Counted from the first letter of the stretch, positions 17,401 through 25,647 are shown. The stretch is 64,000 bases of DNA from Sphingobacterium sp. CZ-UAM (GCF_002000245.1 NZ_MTCM01000004.1:62001-126000); one strand, 5' to 3'. Made by a program: numbers and translations. Notes: generated by a model not told the origin, from the letters alone.

Positions 17401-18891
17401 ATCCTTTACACATAAAAGGATATCATGCGCATGGGCATCCCCTTTTTTCTCATAATAGGTGTTATTGGTGGCAACAACTTTAACATCGTATTTCCGGGCA
17501 AACTTCAATAAAGTTTGATTTACCCGGTCCTCATCTTCCTGTCCATGCCGCATTAACTCCAGATAGAAATCTTGTCCAAAATGCTCTTTCCACCATTGCA
17601 AAGCTTCCTCCGCCTGATTTTCACCGATATTCAGCACCTTGCTAGGTATCTCACCCTGAAGATTTCCTGAAAGCACAATCACATCTTCCTTATACTGTAG
17701 AATAAGGTTTTTATCTATACGAGGGACGTAATAGAAACCTGCTGTATATGCAAAAGAAGCCAGCTTGGCTAAATTATGATAACCCCGTTTATTTTTAGCC
17801 AGAAAAACAACCTGGTACCCATTATCTTTTCTGGTCTTATCTTTATGATCCTCACAAACAAAGAATTCACAGCCCACAATAGGCTTTAGAATTTGACCTG
17901 TAGGCTCCTGTCCATTGGCCATAGCTTCAGCATTTTGCGCCTCCACTTCCTTATTATGCCCTATAACCCTCGAAACGAATTCAAATGCCCCCATCATATT
18001 ACCATGATCGGTAAGCGCAACAGCGGGCATATTGTCTTTTACTGCTGCCGAGACCAACCTGTCATATGACATTGTTGACTGTAGAATAGAAAATTGCGAA
18101 TGGTTATGTAAGTGGGCAAATTTTGCTTCCTTAAACGCTGATAACGTATTTGCATCTACGACAACTCGAACGTCATCCGGTTCAGCCCGTTTTCTGATCT
18201 CTTCAGAAGCCGCCTTTAGATTAATATGTTTAAGTCCGGCAGTAGGGACGGGACCCGGATTATTCGTTTTGAAATCAACGAAATAGCCAGTGTCAACCTG
18301 TAGTTCCTCCGCTGTAAAGACTTCTCTTCTGACCAACTCCAGAAAACAGCGTGTTGTCGCCTCAACGTCGGCAGTTGCATTATGGGCCTCCGCAAATGGA
18401 ACCCCAAATAAGTAGGAGTGCAATTCAGTCAGATTGGGCAACTTATATCGACCACCACGACCGCCGGGAATTTTCAATAGTTCTGCCGTCACCTCGGTAC
18501 AGGTATCCAAAACTGGCATGCTGGCCATTTTAGACTCCACACCATAACGATAAAATTCACAGCCCATAATATTGAGGTCGAAACCAATGTTCTGTCCGAC
18601 CACAAACTTTGCCCGGTTTAATGCAGTATTAAATTTCTCCAAAGCAACTTGTAAGGGTACACCCTGCTCCTCCGCCAATGCAGTGGATATGCCATGTATT
18701 TTTTCAGAATCATAAGGTATATCAAATCCATCAGGCTTGATCAAAAAATCCTGATGTTCGACCAAATTTCCCATCTCATCATGAATCTGCCAGGCCAGCT
18801 GTATACAACGTGGCCAATTATCCGTATCTGTAATTGGCGCGTCCCAACGCTTAGGCAAACCCGTCGTCTCCGTATCGAAAATAATATACAT
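14473..18891 (-). CDS. dnaE: DNA polymerase III alpha subunit with N-terminal proofreading exonuclease
   Basis: The replicative polymerase, 1472 residues against about 1160 in E. coli. Residues 1-195 form a DnaQ-like DEDDh 3'-5' exonuclease: FDTETTGLP (Asp6, Glu8), NIGFD (Asp105), and AHNATAD (His170, Asp175). All five catalytic residues are present. A linker of about 60 residues leads to the PHP domain (FAHLHNHSQF, about 258 on). Then come the polymerase core with GPGRGSAAGSAVAYCLGI and the catalytic acidic motif PDIDIDFDDEGRG, the fingers, helix-hairpin-helix, and a C-terminal OB fold (LVIGGIIASASHRLTKNGK). Polymerase and proofreader are thus one chain, as in PolC but arranged differently. 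A perfect inverted repeat lies upstream at 18922-18945. Confidence 0.96.
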   Translation of the reverse strand: MYIIFDTETTGLPKRWDAPITDTDNWPRCIQLAWQIHDEMGNLVEHQDFLIKPDGFDIPYDSEKIHGISTALAEEQGVPLQVALEKFNTALNRAKFVVGQNIGFDLNIMGCEFYRYGVESKMASMPVLDTCTEVTAELLKIPGGRGGRYKLPNLTELHSYLFGVPFAEAHNATADVEATTRCFLELVRREVFTAEELQVDTGYFVDFKTNNPGPVPTAGLKHINLKAASEEIRKRAEPDDVRVVVDANTLSAFKEAKFAHLHNHSQFSILQSTMSYDRLVSAAVKDNMPAVALTDHGNMMGAFEFVSRVIGHNKEVEAQNAEAMANGQEPTGQILKPIVGCEFFVCEDHKDKTRKDNGYQVVFLAKNKRGYHNLAKLASFAYTAGFYYVPRIDKNLILQYKEDVIVLSGNLQGEIPSKVLNIGENQAEEALQWWKEHFGQDFYLELMRHGQEDEDRVNQTLLKFARKYDVKVVATNNTYYEKKGDAHAHDILLCVKDGEKLSTPKGRGRGFRFGLPNQEYYFKSSDEMKALFQDLPEAIINIQEIVDKVEIFKLNRDVLLPKFDIPEEFQVAEDNEDGGKRGENKYLAHLCYVGAEKRYEEITPDIRERLDFELATIEKTGYPGYFLIVQDFIAAARDMGVSVGPGRGSAAGSAVAYCLGITNIDPIKYDLLFERFLNPDRVSMPDIDIDFDDEGRGRVMQYVIDKYGASQVAQIITYGTMAAKSSIKDTARVLDLPLGDANEIAKLIPNLKLSKIFTLDDAGLKEKLRAEEIEAVNRLKSIADGAGLEAETIRQARVLEGSVRNTGIHACGVIITPDDITNFVPVSLAKDSDLYVTQFDNHVVESAGLLKMDFLGLKTLTLIKDTVENVKLSHGIILDPDKFPIDDVLTYELFQRGETIGVFQYESPGMQKYMRDLKPTVFADLIAMNALYRPGPIEYIPSFIKRKHGIDPIVYDLDACEEYLKETYGITVYQEQVMLLSQKLAGFSKGDADVLRKAMGKKQKAVLDKMKPKFIAQAEERGHNAKVLEKIWTDWEAFASYAFNKSHSTCYAWVAYQTAYLKAHFPAEYMAAVLSNNMNDIKQVTFFMEECKRMGLEVLGPDVNESYYKFTVNERGAIRFGIGAVKGVGAGAVDAIVQTRQSGLYKSVFDMAKRIDLRAVNKKAFESLAYAGGFDSFENTHRAQYFHSEDNSTGMEKAIRFGQRYKENENSAQASLFGAGEAAELPEPVLAPCAQWGLIEKLKYEKDVIGIYLTSHPLDTYRFEIEHFCHNPVSDLSLINKVKAAEVDEETLLEFNRIKNKELVIGGIIASASHRLTKNGKPFASFIIEDYSDSYDMAVFGEEYVKLKGYLQEGYFVQLRGLVQERFRQVGNWGFELRSVQLLSELREKMAKSFTINIPLPKLNEEFLDGIKDILAQNEIEGVVPNCQLKFKIWDPQDEISVEMPAKSLKINLTNEFLDCIDKFEGINYRLN

Positions 18892-18921
18892 AAATCTCTA
18901 AACCTCTTTAATACAATAGAT

Positions 18922-18945
18922 TAAATGTAAACATATTTACATTTA
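18922..18945. promoter_or_regulatory. Perfect inverted repeat upstream of dnaE
   Basis: TAAATGTAAA and TTTACATTTA flank CATA, 31 bp before the dnaE start codon. The symmetry and position suggest an operator or a leader hairpin. No T-tract follows, so it is unlikely to be a terminator. Which protein might bind it is unknown. Confidence 0.4.
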
Positions 18946-19079
18946 TTTGAACTTGAAATTTACGAAATTCTTAGAGAAGATTATGTCAGATTTTTGCGAA
19001 AAATAATAGCAGCTATTTAATATTGTACTAACCACACTATCCCAGTTATTTGTTATATTTGAATCTGACTCCAATTTCT

Positions 19080-19862
19080 ATGATTAAAGCGATTTTTTTT
19101 GATATAGACGGAACACTATTAAGTTTCAAAACGCATCAGGTCCCCGACTCCACACAACAAGCATTTCGATTACTAAAAGAAAAAAATATAAAAGTCTTCG
19201 TTTCAACCGGCCGTTCCTTCAATCAATTGGGACATATCCGCTATCTTGATTTTGACGGTTTTATAACATTTAATGGTGGCTATTGTGTTACCAAAGACGA
19301 ACAGGTTATTTATAAAAATAACATCGTCGAAAAGGACATTCGCTCATTACTTGATTATGCAAAACAGCATCCCGAGCTTACTTTTTCGTTTATGTCCGAA
19401 AAAGAAATCTCCTTAAATCAGGTCACACCCGAGGTATTAAAAATGTATCAACAGGTGAATGTAAAAACGCCTCCTATACGTGATTACGAAGATAACTTCG
19501 ATCTAGAATCGGTCATGCAGATCAATGTTTTTATCAATCCGGAAGAAGAAGCTGCCTTTATGGAAAACATTATGCCCAATTCCATCGCGTCCCGGTGGAC
19601 GCCTATTTTTGCCGATATTAACCCGATGGGCCAGAGCAAAAAAGTAGGTATCGATGTTTTTTTAGAACATTATGGCATCGAACTTTCAGAAACCATGTCA
19701 TTCGGTGATGGCGGCAATGATATTACCATGCTCGCCCATACACAGATTGGTATTGCCATGGGAAATGCGAATCCCGAGGTAAAAGAAATCGCCGATTATA
19801 TCACCGACGATGTAGATAATAATGGTATATGGAATGCCTTAAAACATTTTGGTATTCTCTAG
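19080..19862 (+). CDS. Cof-type HAD-IIB phosphatase
   Basis: A haloacid-dehalogenase hydrolase of 260 residues. Motif I is FFDIDGTLLSF (nucleophile and acid aspartates), motif II VSTGRS, and motif IV GDGGNDITMLAHT, with a C2B-type cap between them (about residues 80-190). Such enzymes dephosphorylate sugar phosphates, FMN or pyridoxal phosphate; the substrate cannot be told from sequence. I chose the ATG at 19080 because the aspartate motif then begins within the first ten residues, as in the family; an upstream in-frame ATG exists at 19050. It converges on the next gene with a 4-bp overlap of the ends. Confidence 0.88.
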   Translation: MIKAIFFDIDGTLLSFKTHQVPDSTQQAFRLLKEKNIKVFVSTGRSFNQLGHIRYLDFDGFITFNGGYCVTKDEQVIYKNNIVEKDIRSLLDYAKQHPELTFSFMSEKEISLNQVTPEVLKMYQQVNVKTPPIRDYEDNFDLESVMQINVFINPEEEAAFMENIMPNSIASRWTPIFADINPMGQSKKVGIDVFLEHYGIELSETMSFGDGGNDITMLAHTQIGIAMGNANPEVKEIADYITDDVDNNGIWNALKHFGIL

Positions 19863-20452
19863 AAGTGAATACTGAGTGTCGCACGACAGGTATTGCTATT
19901 GCTATTCAATAGCAAACTATGCCGTTCCGGGAAAAGATATTCCAATCGGCCCTGAAAATCCGCTATTAAAGTATGCTTAAATTGGCCATCCAGATAATGA
20001 TTCATGCGGTGGCTCACTTCAAATAACATGATTTTGGACGATCCCGAGAGCCGGATTCGGATTGGATGTGAAGACATGCTATTATATCCGTTTGCAACTG
20101 CATTTTGTATCATCGGAAAAAGTAGAAGTGCTGGTACCGTCACATCATTTTCCGGCTGAAAACGATTTTCCCATTTCAGGGAGAAACCCGCGGGCATCAA
20201 TCTCTTGACAATTTCGAAATATTGGTTCAACAGGTCTAGCTCGACTTTCATTGCATGGCAGGTTCCCGGCTCCAGTAGCAACAACTTTTTCTGAAATAGT
20301 CGATATTCCGGTACAGCCTCTTGGCCTAACATCATTTCCATAAGAAAATGATCTATCTGACTGTTGCCAAATGACAATCTATCGGACAGAGCCAACGCCG
20401 CCTCGTTTCTTACAGACTTTTTACGTAGAATGCGATCAATTATACTTGACAT
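19859..20452 (-). CDS. Degenerate LytS-type histidine-kinase homologue
   Basis: The 197-residue protein follows the order of the cytosolic half of LytS/YehU kinases. VELDLLNQYFEIVKRL matches the segment before the ATPase domain, and PALLLFPMIQNAVANGYNS matches the family N-box (PpLlLQPLVENAikHG). FQGRLEYLFPERHSLLLNS matches the RL...yp tail. However, the phospho-accepting PHFLFN motif is absent, the N-box His is replaced and the glycine-rich ATP lid is missing. There are no membrane helices. It is therefore probably a catalytically dead adaptor or pseudokinase; a decaying gene is the alternative, though the frame is intact. No LytTR response regulator lies beside it. Confidence 0.55.
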   Translation of the reverse strand: MSSIIDRILRKKSVRNEAALALSDRLSFGNSQIDHFLMEMMLGQEAVPEYRLFQKKLLLLEPGTCHAMKVELDLLNQYFEIVKRLMPAGFSLKWENRFQPENDVTVPALLLFPMIQNAVANGYNSMSSHPIRIRLSGSSKIMLFEVSHRMNHYLDGQFKHTLIADFQGRLEYLFPERHSLLLNSNSNTCRATLSIHF

Positions 20453-20497
20453 TTCTTAAATTGCTCTAGATTAGACACACAAAAATAAGGAAACATT

Positions 20498-21397
20498 ATG
20501 TCAAATATCGCAATAGTTATTGAAGAAAGAGCCGCAGATATAGGCAATTTCCTGGTAGGAAGGCTCCTTCCTTTCAGACAAAAAAGGATGGTCGGTCCGT
20601 TTATATTTATTGACCATATGGGACCTGAAAAGATCTCCGATCCTCAGTTCATGGATATTGCACCCCATCCGCACATTGGATTGTCAACATTGACCTACCT
20701 CTTTGAAGGAAGTATCATGCACCGCGATAGTCTCGGAAATGAAGTCGAAATAAAACCAGGAGCGGTAAACTGGATGACTGCCGGAAAAGGTGTAACCCAT
20801 TCCGAACGAACTCCCGACTATCTAAGATCTACCCCTCATCAACTACATGGCCTACAGATTTGGGTCGCATTACCAAAGGATCTGGAACAGATGGAACCAA
20901 ATTTTGTTCATATTGAAGAGCCTCAGCTTCCCCATTGGACCGAAGATGGTGTAAACTATCGCCTGATCGCAGGGCAGATTAGCAATCATCGTTCAGAAGT
21001 TCCTGTATATAGTCCTTTGTATCTTATTGAAATTAAAGCTGACAAAGACAGCACCATTAAATTGGGCGAGCACCTCTACGGAGAAAGCGGTCTATATATC
21101 CTTCATGGTTCAGTATATGCCGAAGGTCAGGAATTTGGGCCGAAACAAATCCTCGTTGCTAAAGATGCCAAGTTATGTGAATTCGAAATCAAAGCTGGCA
21201 CCTCCGTCTACATCTTTGGCGGCGAGCCTTTCCCCGAACAACGTTATATCGACTGGAACTTTGTGGCTTCGGACATTGAGACGCTCAAAATCGCCAGGGC
21301 TAAATGGGAACAACATGAATTTCCTAAAGTCCCCGGAGATGATGGTTACATCCCAATTCCTCCCGTAAACCCGACTTTAGGGCAAAAGAAAGCTTAA
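20498..21397 (+). CDS. Pirin family protein
   Basis: A bicupin protein of 299 residues. The N-terminal cupin has the pirin metal site: HPHIGLSTLTYLFEGSIMHRDS gives two histidines spaced HxH, and a later HSERTP gives the third plus the glutamate. The second cupin is in the C-terminal half (GLYILHGSVYAEG). Bacterial pirins bind Fe and some act as quercetin dioxygenases; others modulate enzymes, and the physiological role usually stays unknown. Divergent from the degenerate kinase homologue, 45 bp away, so both may share a control region. Ends at a strong terminator. Confidence 0.9.
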   Translation: MSNIAIVIEERAADIGNFLVGRLLPFRQKRMVGPFIFIDHMGPEKISDPQFMDIAPHPHIGLSTLTYLFEGSIMHRDSLGNEVEIKPGAVNWMTAGKGVTHSERTPDYLRSTPHQLHGLQIWVALPKDLEQMEPNFVHIEEPQLPHWTEDGVNYRLIAGQISNHRSEVPVYSPLYLIEIKADKDSTIKLGEHLYGESGLYILHGSVYAEGQEFGPKQILVAKDAKLCEFEIKAGTSVYIFGGEPFPEQRYIDWNFVASDIETLKIARAKWEQHEFPKVPGDDGYIPIPPVNPTLGQKKA

Positions 21398-21425
21398 AAC
21401 AGCATAAACCTTGGTTGAATGATAT

Positions 21426-21463
21426 AAAAATAGGGTAGCTAAAAATCAGCTACCCTATTTTTT
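21426..21463 (+). terminator. Terminator of the pirin gene
   Basis: AAATAGGGTAGCT and AGCTACCCTATTT pair perfectly around a 7-nt loop, followed by T-run. Works in both directions by sequence. Confidence 0.88.
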
Positions 21464-21565
21464 ATTTTGCTCCTATCCCCGCCAATGTTTTTTCAACTAT
21501 TCAATTTCAAGGGAGGATACGATTTATTTTCTGTAAAGATTCATGACCGCTTACGATCTGTTCCA

Positions 21566-22165
21566 TTAATGCTCTATTCCACTAACACCACCCGAAACAA
21601 CAAGTTTCATGGCATCGGTTGGTGACATATCCAATTTTCGAACCTTGTCTGCACTAATGATAACAACCTGACCCGCAAAAGAATAAGAGTAAGGAAAATA
21701 AACCATCACCTCGTCCTCCAGCCCAATCTTCTTTAGATCATGCTGTGTCAGAAATCCTATTTTTTTCAACCCGTATTCATTTACGGTCACCAACACAGGT
21801 TCATTGAATTTTTTAGCATCACCTACGAATGCTTCCGTAAAATCTTTGATCGAAGTATATAAGGTATTCAGAAGCGGTATTCTTTTGATCTGATGGTTGA
21901 TCCACACTTTAATCGGATCAGTCACAAAATTAGTAAATATCACTCCTGCAAGAACAAGGATCAGAATCACGGTCAAGATACCAATTCCGGGAATATATAA
22001 TGGATGACCTTTTTCATCCTCCAAAAAATGTTCAGTCAGATTAAGCGCAGAGTCTATCGATGCAAAAATCCATACAATTAGAAAAACTGCACCAGCCAAA
22101 GGTACAACAACGAGGATACCCCGAATTAGATAATTAATAAATCCCCTGAATAATTTGCCAAACAT
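21566..22165 (-). CDS. DUF502 family inner-membrane protein
   Basis: A 199-residue protein with two N-terminal membrane helices (GILVVVPLAGAVFLIVWIFA, and ILTVILILVLAGVIFTNFV) and a soluble C-terminal domain with PLLNTLYTSIKDFTEAF, KKIGFLTQHDL and VMVYFPYSYSFAGQVV. This is the standard DUF502 layout. Function unknown; plant relatives (COV family) affect cell patterning, which says little here. It follows murF-alr by 48 bp on the same strand, so a link with the cell envelope is possible. Confidence 0.85.
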   Translation of the reverse strand: MFGKLFRGFINYLIRGILVVVPLAGAVFLIVWIFASIDSALNLTEHFLEDEKGHPLYIPGIGILTVILILVLAGVIFTNFVTDPIKVWINHQIKRIPLLNTLYTSIKDFTEAFVGDAKKFNEPVLVTVNEYGLKKIGFLTQHDLKKIGLEDEVMVYFPYSYSFAGQVVIISADKVRKLDMSPTDAMKLVVSGGVSGIEH

Positions 22166-22213
22166 GAATTAGAAAATCAAATGTATTTATACAAAAATGC
22201 AGAATATCCTTTA

Positions 22214-24655
22214 TTATTCATAAAAATATACTCTTTTTACCCGCTGTGAAATACTCGTTAACAGTTCATAAGGAATAGTTCCGATAGATTTCGCAGCGAG
22301 CTTAATATCTGGATAGACAATCACTTCGTCTTCTTCTGCTATTTCGATATCTGTCACGTCAAGCATACACATGTCCATACAGATATCCCCCACAGTTGGT
22401 ACAAGACAACCATTGATCATCATTTTACCCACACCATTTCCAAAACGTCTGTCATAACCGTCTGCATAGCCAATTTTTATTGTCGCAATTTTGCTGTCCC
22501 GATGTAATATGCCGTGCCGATTATAGCCTACCGTTTCTCCCGCAGGCAAGTATTTTATTTGCGTCACATTGGTCTTTAAGCTGCTGACCTCCCTAAGTGG
22601 AAGATCATGTCGTTCGATATCGATACCATATAAACCGATCCCCAGTCGAACCATGTCAAAATAGGCCTGCGGCCATAGTTCGATTCCTGAAGTTGCAGCA
22701 ATATGCCGTAAGAATGAATAGCCAAGGCCTTCTTCAAGACGTTTGGTAAATTGATCCAAAAGATCTATCTGCTGTTGGGTAAAAGCGTTATCCTCTTTAT
22801 TTCCCGCGGAGGCCAAATGGGAAAATGCGGACTTGACTTGCAGTATCGAGTCGGTCTTTAAAGCTGCGATCAGCTTATCTACTTCGTCAGGCATAAATCC
22901 CAAACGATGCATTCCCGTGTCTACTTTGATATGAACCGGAAAAGATGAAATTCCCCGCCCTTTAAGATAATTCAGAAATGAAGCCAGTACTCTGAAGCTA
23001 TAAATTTCAGGTTCAAGATGATGCTGAACGATCGATTCAAACGTATTTTCATCTGGACTCATCACAACGATAGGCAATGTTATTCCTGCTCCCCGCAGAT
23101 CGACCCCTTCGTCGGCAAATGCAACAGTCAGGTAATCTACCCTATTGAACTGTAAAAGATTCGCGATCTCAAAACTACCACTGCCATAAGAAAATGCTTT
23201 GACCATCGACATCAATTTCACCTGTTTTGGCAACAGCTGGCGATAGACATTCAGATTATTTTCCATGGCATTCAGGTTGATCTCGAGCACCGTATCATGT
23301 GATTTGGCAACCAACAAGCTACTGATTCGTTCAAAGTGGAATTCTCGCCCCCCTTTTAATAAAATAGTTGAATCCTCAAATCGAATAGCCTTGATATCTT
23401 CCAAAAATGCCGTTGTGCTCGGGTAAGATACCGACGGAACATCAAATTGACCGGCCACCTGGGGTAGAATCTCCCCGATCAGGATCAGTTTGTCCAAACG
23501 GTATTCAGAAAGTAAGCGCTTCAATTTTGACAAACTTTTCTCGTCCGTTATATTCACTCCCGGTATATCGGACAAGATCAAGATTTTTCGGGGATGCTGT
23601 CCCTGTTGATTTAAAAATTCAAGCGCGATCTGCAGGGCATCCAAATCGTTGCTGTAGGAATCATCAATAATCGAACTATTTTTTTTTCCTTTTTTCAGCT
23701 CAAGGCGCATGGCAACAGGTTGCAGTTCTTTCATTCTCGATGCGATCACCTCTTTTTCATAGCCAAAACGTAACATAACCGCAACGCAGTTGATGGCATT
23801 TTCCACATTCCCTTTATCCACAAAAGGCACTTCAATAGCAAATGTCCGCCCGGCATAAAAAAGTGTCGTTACGGTATACTTATCGTCGACCTGCTTGAGC
23901 GAATAAACCTCTAATGAAAGTCCTTCATCAAATCCCCATGAAAACTTTCGGGGTCTATAAGGCAATTGAATATCTTCCAGATAACGGTTCGGAAAAATCA
24001 TTGTTTCAACGTCCTTAAACAGATTTATTTTTTCATAGATCTTTTCATTCTTTGATTCAAAACCAGCTTTGTGAGCCACGCCTATATTCGTTAGCAGGCC
24101 TATCGTTGGTTTTATCATATTTTCAAGCTTTACCATTTCGCCTTTCTCCGAAATGCCCGCTTCGATAATCGCCAAATTATACTGATCTGACAAACCCCAT
24201 AATGAAAGTGCAACACCTAATTGTGAGTTGTAGCTTTTGGGGCTACGGTAGATCTTATATTCAGGAGACATCAGCTGATATAACCATTCCTTGACGATGG
24301 TCTTTCCATTGCTACCAGTAATCCCTATAACAGGAAAATTAAACTTTTGCCGATGAAAAGCAGCCAAAAGCTGCATAGCTTCAAGGCTATCCGATACCCA
24401 GATCAGATTTGCGTCCGGAAATACCAGCTCCTGTTCCTCATCCATCTGAAGCACAAAATTTCTTACGCCCTTATCATAAGCTTCTTTTATATAATGATGG
24501 CCATCCCTGCTCTTCTGAAGCGCAAAAAACACACCGTTATCCGCCTGAACGATCTTCCGGCTATCGTAGAATAAGTGCTGAACTAAAGAATTGGGATCCG
24601 TGATAAATGTGCGATTAGGGTGTAAAATCTGGACGATTTCCGATATTTTATACAT
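22214..24655 (-). CDS. Bifunctional MurF ligase / alanine racemase
   Basis: Two cell-wall enzymes in one 813-residue chain. The first half is UDP-MurNAc-tripeptide:D-Ala-D-Ala ligase (MurF), with the ATP loop GITGSNGKT at 111-119 and later the IIDDSYSNDLDAL block. The second half is PLP-dependent alanine racemase from about residue 453, with PLP lysine Lys486 in MVKAFSYG, HIKVDTGMHRLG, and VGYNRHG bearing the catalytic tyrosine. D-Ala made by the racemase is used, via Ddl, by MurF, so the fusion couples supply and use. This fusion is known from Bacteroidetes. DUF502 follows in the same direction. Confidence 0.95.
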   Translation of the reverse strand: MYKISEIVQILHPNRTFITDPNSLVQHLFYDSRKIVQADNGVFFALQKSRDGHHYIKEAYDKGVRNFVLQMDEEQELVFPDANLIWVSDSLEAMQLLAAFHRQKFNFPVIGITGSNGKTIVKEWLYQLMSPEYKIYRSPKSYNSQLGVALSLWGLSDQYNLAIIEAGISEKGEMVKLENMIKPTIGLLTNIGVAHKAGFESKNEKIYEKINLFKDVETMIFPNRYLEDIQLPYRPRKFSWGFDEGLSLEVYSLKQVDDKYTVTTLFYAGRTFAIEVPFVDKGNVENAINCVAVMLRFGYEKEVIASRMKELQPVAMRLELKKGKKNSSIIDDSYSNDLDALQIALEFLNQQGQHPRKILILSDIPGVNITDEKSLSKLKRLLSEYRLDKLILIGEILPQVAGQFDVPSVSYPSTTAFLEDIKAIRFEDSTILLKGGREFHFERISSLLVAKSHDTVLEINLNAMENNLNVYRQLLPKQVKLMSMVKAFSYGSGSFEIANLLQFNRVDYLTVAFADEGVDLRGAGITLPIVVMSPDENTFESIVQHHLEPEIYSFRVLASFLNYLKGRGISSFPVHIKVDTGMHRLGFMPDEVDKLIAALKTDSILQVKSAFSHLASAGNKEDNAFTQQQIDLLDQFTKRLEEGLGYSFLRHIAATSGIELWPQAYFDMVRLGIGLYGIDIERHDLPLREVSSLKTNVTQIKYLPAGETVGYNRHGILHRDSKIATIKIGYADGYDRRFGNGVGKMMINGCLVPTVGDICMDMCMLDVTDIEIAEEDEVIVYPDIKLAAKSIGTIPYELLTSISQRVKRVYFYE

Positions 24656-24730
24656 TCTCCTGATATTTTGATTGGATCAAAACTGAACATTTTTTTAGTT
24701 ATTTCATATTATTTTTGAAATTTTGACAAT

Positions 24731-25219
24731 ATGTTCGAGGAAGATAAAAACAACAGGAAGATCCTAACACCGCGTCAGGCTCAGTTAAAGGCCGAAAGCT
24801 ATTGTGCCTACCAGGAAAGATCCCAGCAGGAAGTACGGGACAAACTTTACGGTTGGGGACTCCATGAGGCCGATGTCGAAAATATTATCGCAAATTTAAT
24901 AGCAGAAAACTTCTTAAATGAGGAACGTTTTGCGATAGCCTATTGTCAGGGCAAGCTCCGAATGAAAGGATGGGGTAAAATCAAAATCAAGCAGGCTTTA
25001 AAAGGGAAACGAGTTTCTGAACCATTGATAAAAATTGCATTCAGGCAAATCGACCCCGATGAATATGAGACGATATTGGAAAATATAATTGACAAAAAAA
25101 TTCGGGAAATCAACGGTAAGGATTCATTCATCGTAAGGAACAAAGTCTATCAATTTGCCTTGTCCAGGGGATTTGAAAGCGATTTAATTTTTTCTATACT
25201 GAATTCAAAGGAGTTATAA
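24731..25219 (+). CDS. recX: Regulatory protein RecX
   Basis: A 162-residue all-helical protein that binds RecA filaments and damps recombinase activity. Three tandem three-helix repeats are visible: AESYCAYQERSQQEVRDKL (signature of repeat one), then LIAENFLNEERFAIAYCQGK and GWGKIKIKQALKGK in repeat two, and a third ending FALSRGFESDLI. The length is normal for short RecX. It is not next to recA here. Divergent from murF-alr with 75 bp between them. Confidence 0.9.
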   Translation: MFEEDKNNRKILTPRQAQLKAESYCAYQERSQQEVRDKLYGWGLHEADVENIIANLIAENFLNEERFAIAYCQGKLRMKGWGKIKIKQALKGKRVSEPLIKIAFRQIDPDEYETILENIIDKKIREINGKDSFIVRNKVYQFALSRGFESDLIFSILNSKEL

Positions 25220-25247
25220 AAAACAACAAAATAAAGTAAACAAATAT

Positions 25248-25278
25248 TTTGCAATATTAAATTTTCGCTCTATATTTG
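25248..25278 (+). promoter_or_regulatory. Promoter of the tRNA-Gly/tRNA-Leu pair
   Basis: TTTG at 25248-25251 and TATATTTG at 25271-25278 are 19 bp apart. The start would be about 25284, some 48 nt before tRNA-Gly, leaving a short 5' leader for processing. Confidence 0.75.
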
Positions 25279-25331
25279 CATCACCAAAAAGGAACACGAG
25301 GTTCTTTTTAAAGTTGAAATAAAAATTCCAT

Positions 25332-25404
25332 GCGAAAATAGCTCAGTTGGTAGAGCACAACCTTGCCAAGGTTGGGGTCGCGAGTTCGAATCTCGTTTTT
25401 CGCT
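25332..25404 (+). tRNA. tRNA-Gly (GCC)
   Basis: A 73-nt cloverleaf: acceptor GCGAAAA with TTTTCGC, D-arm GCTC/GAGC, anticodon stem CAACC/GGTTG with loop TTGCCAA (anticodon GCC at 25365-25367), T-loop TTCGAAT, discriminator T. CCA is not encoded. tRNA-Leu follows after 5 bp, so they are one transcript. Confidence 0.95.
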
Positions 25405-25409
25405 CACCT

Positions 25410-25494
25410 GCCTAGGTGGTGGAACTGGTAGACACGCAGGACTTAAAATCCTGTTCCCGTTAAGGGAGTGCGGGTTCGATTCCCGCCCTAGGTA
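25410..25494 (+). tRNA. tRNA-Leu (TAA)
   Basis: An 85-nt class II tRNA: acceptor GCCTAGG with CCTAGGT, anticodon stem CAGGA/TCCTG with loop CTTAAAA (anticodon TAA), a long variable arm (about 25452-25469), T-stem GCGGG/CCCGC with loop TTCGATT, discriminator A. CCA is not encoded. Confidence 0.95.
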
Positions 25495-25530
25495 CAAGAA
25501 AGCTCATCTCACGATGGGCTTTTCTTGTTT
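25495..25530 (+). terminator. Terminator of the tRNA pair
   Basis: CAAGAAAGCTCAT pairs with ATGGGCTTTTCTTG (one bulged T, G-T pairs) directly after tRNA-Leu, then a short T-run. Confidence 0.65.
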
Positions 25531-25611
25531 CATGACAACAGATAAAGCAAGCTCCCATACAGCAAACTCAAAAGTATAAGCTGTAACATTCCGACGCGAT
25601 AGCTATACAAT

Positions 25612-25647
25612 AAAAAAAGCGATACATTCTACGAACATATCGCTTTT
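25612..25647 (-). terminator. Terminator of the OmpA-like gene
   Basis: On the minus strand AAAAGCGATA and TATCGCTTTT form a 10-bp stem followed by more T, 27 bp after the OmpA-like stop codon. Confidence 0.8.

Noticed and set aside
15177..18533. Plus-strand and alternative-frame ORFs inside dnaE
   Set aside because: They lie wholly within a gene with full-length domain support; their translations show no family features and they lack starts with promoters.
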